Of a stretch of 64,000 nt of DNA, positions 35,384-44,500 are shown piece by piece. Location: assembly GCF_018881755.1 (NCBI RefSeq), contig NZ_JACVPS010000011.1:35655-99654 (forward strand). The letters run 5' to 3'. The first letter of the stretch is position 1, and the number at the start of each line of letters is the position of its first letter. A model generated the notes under the pieces. It worked only from the letters and a program-made list of their open reading frames with translations. It did no database searches and was not told where the DNA came from. The DNA is from Polynucleobacter finlandensis (GTDB lineage: Bacteria; Pseudomonadota; Gammaproteobacteria; Burkholderiales; Burkholderiaceae). A program made the translations under genes and the position numbers.

Positions 35384-37305
35384 TGGAATACTCAATGATT
35401 CCGGAGATCGGCCATTTCGCGTTAATCCTCGCTCTTGGCGTTTCAATTATTCAAGGTGTGTTGCCTTTGATTGGCGCCCAACAAGGTCGTCGCGAATGGC
35501 TAGTATTGGCTAGACCTGCAACCCAGATTTCTTTTGTGCTGTTGGCGATTTCATTTGCCATCTTAGCTTGGTGCTTTTATGTCAATGATTTTTCTGTCCT
35601 CTATGTGGCAGAGCACTCCAACTCACAACTGCCGACTGTTTATCGCTTAGGCGCTGTTTGGGGTGGTCATGAAGGTTCTCTATTGTTGTGGATCTTCTTA
35701 TTAACAGGCTGGGCCTTTGCGGTTGCGCAACTCTCTAAAACATTGGATGAGTTCATGGTAGCCCGCGTGCTGGGCGTGTTGGGTTTAGTCGCAACAGGAC
35801 TCTTGCTATTCGTGTTGGCTACTTCAAATCCTTTTGAGCGTTTATTGCCTGCAGCACAAGATGGCCGTTCTTTAAACCCACTCTTGCAAGATCCAGGTTT
35901 AGTGTTTCATCCGCCAATGCTCTATATGGGCTATGTTGGTTTCTCAGTAGCCTTTGCTTTTGCAATCGCCTCTCTGTTGTCTGGCAAGCTTGATGCCGCT
36001 TGGGCACGTTGGTCGCGTCCATGGACAACTACCGCATGGATCTTCCTAACACTCGGTATTGCGCTCGGCTCATGGTGGGCTTACTATGAATTAGGTTGGG
36101 GCGGTTGGTGGTTTTGGGATCCGGTTGAGAACGCTTCATTCATGCCGTGGTTGATTGGCACTGCTTTATTGCATTCCTTAGCGGTGACTGAGAAACGCGG
36201 TGGCTTTAAAAACTGGACAGTACTTCTAGCCATTATTGCTTTCTCAATGTCCTTGCTCGGAACCTTCTTGGTGCGTTCTGGTGTTCTGACATCAGTACAT
36301 GCCTTTGCTACCGACCCACGTCGCGGCATCTTTATTTTGATTCTGCTTTCTTTGGTAGTGGGCTCATCCTTGTTCCTGTATGCCTTAAGAGCCCCAAAGA
36401 GCACATTGGGCGGTGCCTTCTCTTTGATGTCACGCGAAACATTAATGCTCTTGGGTAACGTTTTCTTGGTAGTGGCTGCAGGCTCTGTGCTCCTGGGAAC
36501 CTTATATCCATTGCTGATTGATGCCTTGAATCTTGGCAAGATCTCCGTAGGCCCCCCTTACTTTAATGCGGTCTTTGTACCGATCATGGTTCCCGTTCTG
36601 TTCTTGCTGGCGATTGGTCCGTGGGCCAATTGGAAGAGCACCAATCTCAATGCATTGCTTAAGCGCTTATGGTTAGCAGCAGTCGTTGCAGTCGTTGCAG
36701 CCATCTTGATTCCACGCATGATGGGTGAATTCACGATCTTGACTGCATTAGGCTTCTTGCTTTCATTCTGGATTATTGCTTCCGGTGTATTGCAAATCAT
36801 TCGGCAGTTCAAGGTTGGCAAGCCGACTCGCTCCTTTATTGGTATGCAATTAGGTCACATTGGTATTGCAGTATTTGTGATTGGCGTCACGATGGTGGGC
36901 GCATACCAAGAAGAAAAAGATGTGCGCATGGCGCCTGGCGATACAGTGTCAGTTGGTGGTTATCAGATTCGGTTAGTGGAAGTGCGTCCTGCTCAAGGGC
37001 CTAACTATCAAGCCACTCGTGGCACCTTTGAGTTAGGTCGTCATGGTAAGACCGAAGAGGTTTTATATCCTGAGAAGCGCAATTACGATTCATCGACGAT
37101 GCCAATGACTGAGGCGGCTATTAACGCAGGCTTGACACGGGATATCTATATTTCTCTTGGCGAGCCTTTGGAAGGCAATGCTTGGGCTGTACGCGTTTAC
37201 TACAAACCATTTGTCGATTGGATTTGGGGCGGCTGTTTATTAATGGCTTTAGGGGGCCTATTCGCAGTATTGGATAAGCGCTATCGTCTGCGCCTCAAGA
37301 AATAA
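35383..37305 (+). CDS. ccmF: cytochrome c heme ligase CcmF
   Basis: 640 residues, about 15 membrane segments. WGGWWFWDPVENASFMPW is the heme-handling WWD motif; conserved His are in WGGHEGSLLLW, FHPPMLYMGY and LLHSLAV. Joins heme to apocytochrome CXXCH motifs together with CcmG and CcmH. ATG overlaps the ccmE stop by one base. Confidence 0.97.
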   Translation: MEYSMIPEIGHFALILALGVSIIQGVLPLIGAQQGRREWLVLARPATQISFVLLAISFAILAWCFYVNDFSVLYVAEHSNSQLPTVYRLGAVWGGHEGSLLLWIFLLTGWAFAVAQLSKTLDEFMVARVLGVLGLVATGLLLFVLATSNPFERLLPAAQDGRSLNPLLQDPGLVFHPPMLYMGYVGFSVAFAFAIASLLSGKLDAAWARWSRPWTTTAWIFLTLGIALGSWWAYYELGWGGWWFWDPVENASFMPWLIGTALLHSLAVTEKRGGFKNWTVLLAIIAFSMSLLGTFLVRSGVLTSVHAFATDPRRGIFILILLSLVVGSSLFLYALRAPKSTLGGAFSLMSRETLMLLGNVFLVVAAGSVLLGTLYPLLIDALNLGKISVGPPYFNAVFVPIMVPVLFLLAIGPWANWKSTNLNALLKRLWLAAVVAVVAAILIPRMMGEFTILTALGFLLSFWIIASGVLQIIRQFKVGKPTRSFIGMQLGHIGIAVFVIGVTMVGAYQEEKDVRMAPGDTVSVGGYQIRLVEVRPAQGPNYQATRGTFELGRHGKTEEVLYPEKRNYDSSTMPMTEAAINAGLTRDIYISLGEPLEGNAWAVRVYYKPFVDWIWGGCLLMALGGLFAVLDKRYRLRLKK

Positions 37306-37339
37306 TTCAACATATTTACTTACGAATAGATCAGTCAAT

Positions 37340-37870
37340 ATGAAAGCAAAATTTGTTATTCCACTAATACTCTTTATTGTATTGGTGGGATTCTTGGCAG
37401 TTGGCTTAAATCGTGATCCACGTGAAGTGCCGTCACCCTTAATTAATAAGCCTGCACCTGCATTTAAGGTTTCTCAGTTAGCGGACCCAAGCAAGTCATT
37501 TTCTCCAGAAGATCTAAAGGGGCAAGTGTGGGTTTTAAATGTTTGGGCTTCTTGGTGTGTAGCTTGCCGTGAAGAGCATCCGATGTTGGTTGAGATGAGT
37601 AAGTCTCAAGTGGCGCCTTTAATTGGACTTGATTACAAAGACAAGCGTACTGATGCGATGGAAATGCTGGCAAGACAAGGTAACCCATACAACTTATCGG
37701 CATTCGATAATGATGGCCGCGTTGGTATTAACTATGGTGTATATGGTGTTCCTGAAACTTACGTGATTGATAAAGCGGGGATCATTCGCTTTAAGCAAAT
37801 TGGTCCAATTACCAAAGAGGTGTTGGAGAAGTCGATGTATCCCATCATTGCTCAGTTGAAAAAGGAATAA
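37340..37870 (+). CDS. ccmG: thiol:disulfide oxidoreductase CcmG (DsbE)
   Basis: 176 residues: membrane anchor at the N-terminus (about 6-23), then a periplasmic thioredoxin fold with active site WASWCVACREEHP and the cis-Pro region YGVYGVPETYV. Reduces the cysteines of apocytochromes before heme attachment. Length is typical. Confidence 0.95.
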   Translation: MKAKFVIPLILFIVLVGFLAVGLNRDPREVPSPLINKPAPAFKVSQLADPSKSFSPEDLKGQVWVLNVWASWCVACREEHPMLVEMSKSQVAPLIGLDYKDKRTDAMEMLARQGNPYNLSAFDNDGRVGINYGVYGVPETYVIDKAGIIRFKQIGPITKEVLEKSMYPIIAQLKKE

Positions 37871-37873
37871 GCA

Positions 37874-38353
37874 ATGAATATTAAATTCATCAAACTTCAG
37901 CAATTTCTATCTTGTATCTGTTTGGCGTTATTTATTCATATTGCGCATGCAGATGAAGCTACCCCTTTAGCTTCCGATCCAGCGCTAGAGCAACGGTTGG
38001 TTTCTATCTCAGAAGAGATGCGTTGCTTAGTGTGTCAAAACGAATCTCTCTCAGGATCACGTTCAGAACTAGCGCAAGACCTTCGTCGAGAAATTCGGGA
38101 TCTAATTAAGCAAGGCAAGACCGATGCAGAAATCAGGACCTTTATGGTCGATCGTTATGGCGATTTTATTTTGTACCGTCCGCCGGTCAAGCCCACTACT
38201 TGGTTGCTGTGGATTGGACCATTTGTTTTGATGTTTGCAGGCATTGTGGCGCTGTTGATGTACTTACGTCGCCGAAACACTCAAGTGGCCACTACCTCAC
38301 TTTCTGATGATGAAAATAAGCGCATAGATGCTCTATTGCGAGATGACAAATGA
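37874..38353 (+). CDS. ccmH: cytochrome c maturation protein CcmH (CcmL)
   Basis: 159 residues. Signal peptide (ending AHA), then the CcmH/CycL domain with active site MRCLVCQNESLSGS and a C-terminal membrane helix (WLLWIGPFVLMFAGIVALLM) with a basic stop. This is the short CcmH form; the TPR part is the separate ccmI. Its stop overlaps the ccmI start by four bases. Confidence 0.95.
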   Translation: MNIKFIKLQQFLSCICLALFIHIAHADEATPLASDPALEQRLVSISEEMRCLVCQNESLSGSRSELAQDLRREIRDLIKQGKTDAEIRTFMVDRYGDFILYRPPVKPTTWLLWIGPFVLMFAGIVALLMYLRRRNTQVATTSLSDDENKRIDALLRDDK

Positions 38354-39564
38354 TTACTTTTTATATTGCCGCCATTGTTTTGGTTTTACTCGTTCTAGCA
38401 GCCTTGTTTCGCCCATTCTTTTGGAAGACGACTGTTCATCACGCTTCTCGCCAACAGTTAAACGCAGCCATCTATAAAGAAGAGATTGCTAAGCTTGAGA
38501 AAGAGCGTTCTGAAGGTTTGATTGATGGCGCAACTTATGAGATCTCTCATGCAGAGATGCGTCAGCGTTTATTTCAGGACACTAGCGAGGATGATGGCGT
38601 GGCGGTATTAGGTTCTCCCAAGAAAACCATCATTGCGCTGACCATTTTTATTCCAGTGATTGCTGCTGCGATGTATTTTTGGTTAGGTAGCGCTCAGCAG
38701 ATCGCTGATGGTGGCGCTAAGCAACAGGTCGCTCAACAAGATGTTGAGAAGATGGTGGCTGGATTGGCGGCTAAGATGGAGCAAGATCCAAGCAATCTAA
38801 AAGGCTGGGCAATGCTAGCCCGTTCCTATAAGGTGATGGGCCGTCCAAAAGACGCTGAAAAAGCCTACGACCGTGCAGGCTCCTATTTGGATACCGACCC
38901 CCAATTGTTGGCTGATTATGCAGACGTGTCTGCCAGTAATGCCAATGGTAGTTTTGAAGGTAAACCTCAGGCAATTATTAATAGAGCTTTGAAGGCTGAT
39001 CCCAATAACATGATGGCGCTTTGGTTGGCTGGTACCGCTGATTACAATCGGGGTGATTACAAAGGGGCCGTACAAGTTTGGGGTCGCTTAGCGAAGTTAC
39101 TGCCTGCTGATTCTGAAGACATGAAGATGATTCAGGGCTCTATTATGGAAGCTCGCGGTAAGGCTAATTTGCCTCCGGAGCCTTTAGTAAGTCAAGCGAC
39201 ATCCCCTGTTGTTGCTGTGAGCGGTAAAAATATTAATGGCACTGTTGAAATCAACCCTGATCTCAAATCCAGAATCAAACCAGACTACATCGTGATGGTG
39301 ATTGCTCGTGCTCCTGGCGCCCGTATGCCGGTAGCCATTATGCGAGGTAAAGCTGCTGATCTTCCTCTGCGTTTTGTCTTGAACGATGCCCTGGCAATGA
39401 CTCCAGATGCCCTGATCTCCAATCTGAGCGAAGCAACGATCGAGGTGCGGATCTCTAAATCAGGCCAAGCTAAGGCTGAACCCGGGGATTTGTATTCTGA
39501 GATCCAGACGGTGAAGGTTGGCACGAATAATCTGAAGGTTGTGGTCGATCAAGTTAGACCTTAG
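38350..39564 (+). CDS. ccmI: cytochrome c maturation apocytochrome chaperone CcmI
   Basis: 404 residues. Two N-terminal membrane helices (about 2-20 and 95-115) with a cytoplasmic loop, then TPR-like repeats (NLKGWAMLARSYKVMGRPKDAEKAYDRA, MALWLAGTADYNRGDYKGAVQVW) and a C-terminal beta domain (GTVEINPDL, YIVMVIARAPGARMPVA). Holds the apocytochrome C-terminus for the ligase. Last clear ccm gene. Confidence 0.9.
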   Translation: MITFYIAAIVLVLLVLAALFRPFFWKTTVHHASRQQLNAAIYKEEIAKLEKERSEGLIDGATYEISHAEMRQRLFQDTSEDDGVAVLGSPKKTIIALTIFIPVIAAAMYFWLGSAQQIADGGAKQQVAQQDVEKMVAGLAAKMEQDPSNLKGWAMLARSYKVMGRPKDAEKAYDRAGSYLDTDPQLLADYADVSASNANGSFEGKPQAIINRALKADPNNMMALWLAGTADYNRGDYKGAVQVWGRLAKLLPADSEDMKMIQGSIMEARGKANLPPEPLVSQATSPVVAVSGKNINGTVEINPDLKSRIKPDYIVMVIARAPGARMPVAIMRGKAADLPLRFVLNDALAMTPDALISNLSEATIEVRISKSGQAKAEPGDLYSEIQTVKVGTNNLKVVVDQVRP

Positions 39565-39590
39565 TGAATATCTCAAACCAAGATCGGATA

Positions 39591-40076
39591 ATGAGGTGCC
39601 TAGCTGTTGCCCTCGGTCTTGTTTTTGGCTTAATCCTTACTACTGGAGTTCTAGCTCAGAGCCCTAATAAGTTCGAAGCAAAGCTTATTGGCAGGTGGGT
39701 AGTAGATAGTCAGACCATGTGTGCTAATCCTAAATTCAAGGGCGCTGGCGTTTACTACTTCTACGATAAAGCCGGTAAGCTTGTTAATGAGCTCAGGCTA
39801 CCAAGCAATAATCAGGTTCAAGTGGTTCGGCGTGGCACCTATAAATCCATCGATGTGTTTGATGAATCTAGCTTAGTCATTAAGACTGTGGCTCAGTCAG
39901 AGAACTTGCAAACCAAGGAAACGTATCTCACAATATCTTTGATTCAGTTCTCAGATGACTTCCAAGTGCAATCGATCTTGGATCAGAGTATGAACGGTGT
40001 TTTCAACATTCGAGATGGCGTTGTTTTGGCAACAAAACAGAAGCAATCCCCTTTTCATAAATGCGACTCAGAATAG
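39591..40076 (+). CDS. secreted hypothetical protein after ccmI
   Basis: About 161 residues from ATG 39591, which starts a standard signal peptide (RCLAVALGLVFGLILTTGVLAQ); a GTG at 39564 overlapping the ccmI stop is also possible. The mature part resembles a small beta-barrel: LIGRWVVDSQTMC, YYFYDKAGKLVNELR, VQVVRRGTYKSIDVFDES, HKCDSE at the end. Two Cys may pair. Not recognised; co-transcription with ccm is likely from the spacing. Confidence 0.6.
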   Translation: MRCLAVALGLVFGLILTTGVLAQSPNKFEAKLIGRWVVDSQTMCANPKFKGAGVYYFYDKAGKLVNELRLPSNNQVQVVRRGTYKSIDVFDESSLVIKTVAQSENLQTKETYLTISLIQFSDDFQVQSILDQSMNGVFNIRDGVVLATKQKQSPFHKCDSE

Positions 40077-40214
40077 GCGCAGTCAAGGCTTAATTTCACT
40101 ATCTTGGTGCTACAACTAACTTGCGCTTCCAATTCTCCTGAGCATTGATTCTGAAGTACTTTTTGCTTTGTATTTCAGGCTTAAAGTAAGTCTAAAAAAA
40201 TACCAAATCCTTTC

Positions 40215-40256
40215 TTGATATGTATCAAAAGCGTTGATAGCGACTGCCTTCATCAT
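40215..40256 (+). promoter_or_regulatory. FNR box and predicted promoter of the NPD-nrdJ operon
   Basis: TTGAT-ATGT-ATCAA, perfect, at 40215-40228. A class II position (-41.5) would put transcription start at about 40263 and a -10 at 40251-40256, where CATCAT matches four of six consensus bases. I see no cobalamin-riboswitch B12-box in the leader. Confidence 0.65.
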
Positions 40257-40318
40257 GCTCTGATGGTGGAATTTTTTATAAGTCAGAGTAGGTGCCTTTT
40301 GGTGCCGGGAGTAGATTA

Positions 40319-41542
40319 ATGCAGGTCCGGGTACCAGTCAGTTTTGAGCTTCCTTTAATCAGCAGTGGCTTACATCCACTCACCATTAAGGGCAAACGCA
40401 TTCTTCCAATTGTTCAGGGTGGCATGGGTGTTGGAGTATCTGCACACAGGCTAGCTGGTGCAGTAGCTGCATGTGGTGGCATGGGCACGATCTCTTCGAT
40501 TGATTTGAGACGTCTTCATCCGGATTTAATGGAAAAGACAAAGTCTTTGCTGCCATCCCCCGAAAGCAAGGCGCTGATTAATGAAGCAAATATTGAGGCA
40601 CTTGCTAGGGAAATTCAATCTACTAAAGAAGCAGCAATGGGTCGCGGGATGATTGCAGTCAATATCATGCGCGCTGTTAATGAATATGCACCTTATGTGC
40701 AATGTTCCCTAGAAAATGGCGTTGATGCCCTAGTCGTTGGGGCAGGTTTGCCGCTAGATTTACCTGACCTTGCAAGCGATTTTCCAGATGTCGCCTTGAT
40801 TCCGATTCTTTCGGAGTCTAGAGGTATTCATCTACTCTTGCGCAAGTGGGAGAAAAAAGGGCGCTTACCTGATGCCATCATCATCGAGCATCCCCGCTTA
40901 GCTGGTGGCCACGTTGGCGCAGCAAACATTGAAGATATCCACAATCCCAAGTTCAATTTTGAAAATGTCATCCCAGAAACGCTGGCGATATTCAAAACAA
41001 TGGGATTGGAGGGCAAGATTCCATTGATACCCGCGGGTGGTATTACTAGTTACGCAGATATTAAGAGATTGCAGGATCTTGGTGCATCCGGCGTGCAGTT
41101 GGGTACCGCATTTGCAGTGACTATTGAAGGTGATGCGAGTGATAGTTTTAAAAAAGTTCTAGCAGATGCAGGTCCAGAAGATATGGTGGATTTTCTGAGT
41201 GCTGCTGGCTTACCAGCTCGAGCAGTCAAAACACCTTGGCTTAAAAAATACCTTGAGGTTCTTCCTGCTTTAAAGTCTGTAGCCAGGAAAAAACCACGCT
41301 GTACGATGATTTTTGATTGTCTGCATGATTGTGGCCTGCGTGATGGCAATGATCAGTGGGGTCAGTTCTGTATAGACAAAGTACTGGGGAGCGCTTTAGC
41401 TGGTAATGTACAGAAAGGCCTCTTTTTCCGCGGTGCAGGAACGCTACCATTTGGTAATCAAATTAAATCCGTTTCCGAATTAATCAACAAACTTTTAGAA
41501 AAATCTTTGGAGCCCGTAGCTTATGTCAATCCAGCCAATTAG
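40319..41542 (+). CDS. nitronate monooxygenase-like flavoprotein (2-nitropropane dioxygenase family)
   Basis: About 407 residues from ATG 40319 with GGGAG upstream; a GTG at 40292 is in frame but lacks a site. TIM-barrel FMN enzyme: PIVQGGMGVGVSAHRLAGAVAACGGMGTIS at the start, EHPRLAGGHVGAA at the catalytic-His loop region, and IPAGGITSYADIKRLQDLGASGVQLGTAF as the FMN phosphate site. The C-terminal part adds four clustered cysteines (RCTMIFDCLHDCGLRD...FC), not part of the usual flavin core. Its last 20 bases overlap the start of nrdJ, so the two are co-translated. Nitronate detoxification is the family activity; the pairing with ribonucleotide reductase suggests another or additional role. 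Confidence 0.75.
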   Translation: MQVRVPVSFELPLISSGLHPLTIKGKRILPIVQGGMGVGVSAHRLAGAVAACGGMGTISSIDLRRLHPDLMEKTKSLLPSPESKALINEANIEALAREIQSTKEAAMGRGMIAVNIMRAVNEYAPYVQCSLENGVDALVVGAGLPLDLPDLASDFPDVALIPILSESRGIHLLLRKWEKKGRLPDAIIIEHPRLAGGHVGAANIEDIHNPKFNFENVIPETLAIFKTMGLEGKIPLIPAGGITSYADIKRLQDLGASGVQLGTAFAVTIEGDASDSFKKVLADAGPEDMVDFLSAAGLPARAVKTPWLKKYLEVLPALKSVARKKPRCTMIFDCLHDCGLRDGNDQWGQFCIDKVLGSALAGNVQKGLFFRGAGTLPFGNQIKSVSELINKLLEKSLEPVAYVNPAN

Positions 41543-44500
41543 CACTGATGTACTTATTGAAAAATACGCCAAAGATGGCGAGTATGAACCTGACCAAATT
41601 TTTCAACGTGTTGCTAAAGGCTTGTCAGTAGTAGAAGACATTGCTATTCGTGCCGATGTTGAGAAACTCTTTTTAGAGAACCTGCGTAATGGCGCAATTG
41701 GTGCGGGCCGCATCATGAGTGCAGCCGGCACGGATATTCAGGCGACGCTCATCAATTGTTTTGTACAGCCGGTAGGGGATTGCATTCAAGGTTTTGATGC
41801 TGAAGGCTTCCCAGGAATCTATGAGGCCCTCAAGCAAGCTGCAGAGACAATGCGTCGTGGTGGCGGTGTGGGATATGACTTCTCACGCATTCGCCCAAAG
41901 GGCGCTGAGGTTAAAGGGACGGCTTCTATAGCCTCTGGCCCTTGTAGCTACATCAACGTCTTTGATATGTCTTGTTCGACAGTGGAGAGTGCTGGGGCAA
42001 GGCGTGGGGCACAAATGGGTGTTCTGCGAATTGATCATCCCGATATTTTTGAGTTCATTACCGCCAAGAGAACAACCGGTCGTTGGAATAACTTTAATGT
42101 TTCAGTGGGCGTGTCTAGTGCATTTATGAAGGCGGTAGAAGGCAATCAATCATGGGAATTAATTCATAAGGCAAAGCCAGCTAAAAATGTCATCGCTGGA
42201 GGTGCATATCAAAGAGCTGATGGACTATGGGTCTATCGCAAGGTAGACGCAAAAGAAATCTGGGAAGCCGTCATGAAGTCTGCCTATGATTTTGCAGAGC
42301 CCGGCATTTTATTTTTAGATAACATTAATCGTGATAACAACTTAAATTATTGCGAAAGCATTTCAGCGACCAACCCATGTGTTACAGCCGATACGCGATT
42401 GGCCACTCAATTTGGATTGATGCGTATAGGAGAATTATTTACCTCAGGTCAAGATCTAGAGGTGACTGTAGATAATCGCGCTTTAGGTTTAGAAGTCGGT
42501 GGTACGCAGGTAAGGAAAGCTACGCCTGCTTTTTTAACATCCCACAATGCAGAAGTATTTGAAGTCATTACATCTGCAGGCTACATTATCAAAGCGACTG
42601 CTTGGCATGATTTTTATTGCTCCAGGGGAAAGGTGAAGTTGTCTGATCTTGTTGTGGGTGATGCTCTATACATTCAATCTGGTAAAGGTCAGTTTGGTAA
42701 ATCTGGTAACAATGACTTAGGGTTATTGATGGGCTTGATTACTGGTGACGGACACTTTACTAATCGTGGGAAGGGTGTGCAAGCTGCTGTAGTTAGTTTA
42801 TGGGGCGAGGATCAAGCGCTTGCAACACAGCTTTGCGAAATCATTCAAACGCTTGTTGGTGGTCAATCAAATAATAAAAGAGAGTATCAACTGCGCCCAG
42901 TAGCCGTTCCTGAGCGGGATATGGTATTTATACGCTCGACCATATTAGCCAGAATTTTGAATATTTATGGTTTTAATGGTGAAACTAAATTAAGCGTTCC
43001 TGAGGTGATATGGAAGGGTACTGAGGAGTGTGTCAAAGCTTACTTGCGAGGTTTATTTCAGGCTGATGGAACGGTTAATGTCAGCTCCAACTCTAATAGT
43101 TGTTCAATTCGCCTAAATTCTTCTTGTGAACCATTGCTCAGTGAAATACAAATTCTTCTATCAAATTTTGGAATCTATAGCGCCATTCATTTAAGAAGAG
43201 AGTCTGCCATTAGGGAATTACCAGACGGCAAAGGAGGAAATAGGGGGTATTTGTGTCAGGATAATTTTGAGTTAGTGATTGATGGTGAATCACGAGAGCG
43301 CTTTATGCTTGAAATTGGTTTTGTGCTTCCCAAAAAAACAGAAAAATATAATGAATGGGCGAAAGATAAGGCATTGGTTAAGACGCAATCCTTTCAGTCA
43401 GAGATTATTTCAATTGAATCTGTTGGCTTTGAACCGGTATTTGATGTTACTCAAGATGACAACAACACAGTTATTTTTAATGGTTTAGTCACTGGGCAAT
43501 GTGGTGAACAACCATTACCACCATATGGTTGTTGTGATTTAGGTCCGGTCATCCTCCCGCGTTTTGTCAAAAACCCCTTTGGTTTTGCTGGCGAACCAAG
43601 CTTTGATTTTGAGGCATTCATCTCGGTTGTAAAGATTCAGGTACGGATGCTGGATAACGTTTTAGATGCTACTTACTGGCCCTTGCCTGAGCAGGCTGAA
43701 GAGGCCAGGATTAAACGTCGTATTGGTGTGGGCTTTACTGGTCTTGGTGATGCACTAGTCATGCTGAAGTTGCCATACAACGAAGAAGGTGCGCGCATTG
43801 TGGCTGCCAAGATTGCTCGCGTCATGCGCGATGCTGCATATGAGGCATCAGTAGAATTGGCAAAAGAGAAGGGTGCGTTCCCCAATTTGGATGTTGAAAA
43901 ATATCTTGGTAGTGATAGTTTTGTGAGTCGACTAGATGACAAACTAAAAAATGATATTCGTCAGTTTGGTATTCGCAATAGCCACTTGCTCTCGATTGCA
44001 CCAACGGGAACTGTGAGTTTGGCATTTGCTGATAATGCTTCTAATGGTATTGAGCCAGCATTTTCATGGGTGTATCGTCGCAAGAAGCGTGAAGCAGATG
44101 GTAGTACTAGTGAGTACGCAGTTGAAGATCATGCATGGCGCATGTATCGAGATTTGGGTGGTGATGTTGAAAATCTACCCAAGTATTTCATTTCCGCTTT
44201 GGAGATGTCCGCTACTGACCATATTGCAATGATGGAGGCCGTGCAACCTTTTGTTGATACCGCCATCTCGAAAACCGTCAACGTGCCAGCAAATTATCCT
44301 TACGATGACTTTAAGAGCCTGTATACCCAAGCGTGGCGTGCGAACCTGAAGGGCTTAGCTACTTATCGCCCGAATAGTATTTTGGGATCGGTCTTGGATC
44401 TTGGTCCTGATAAGGAAGAGCCTTCGTTATCCAATGATGATGTTGCCGACCCGATGAGAATCGTGGTGGAAAGTCGCCCTAAAGGAATCTTGCCTGCGGT

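Noticed and set aside
40077..40318. Cobalamin riboswitch before nrdJ operon
   Set aside because: No B12-box-like segment or expected stem arrangement is seen in the short leader.
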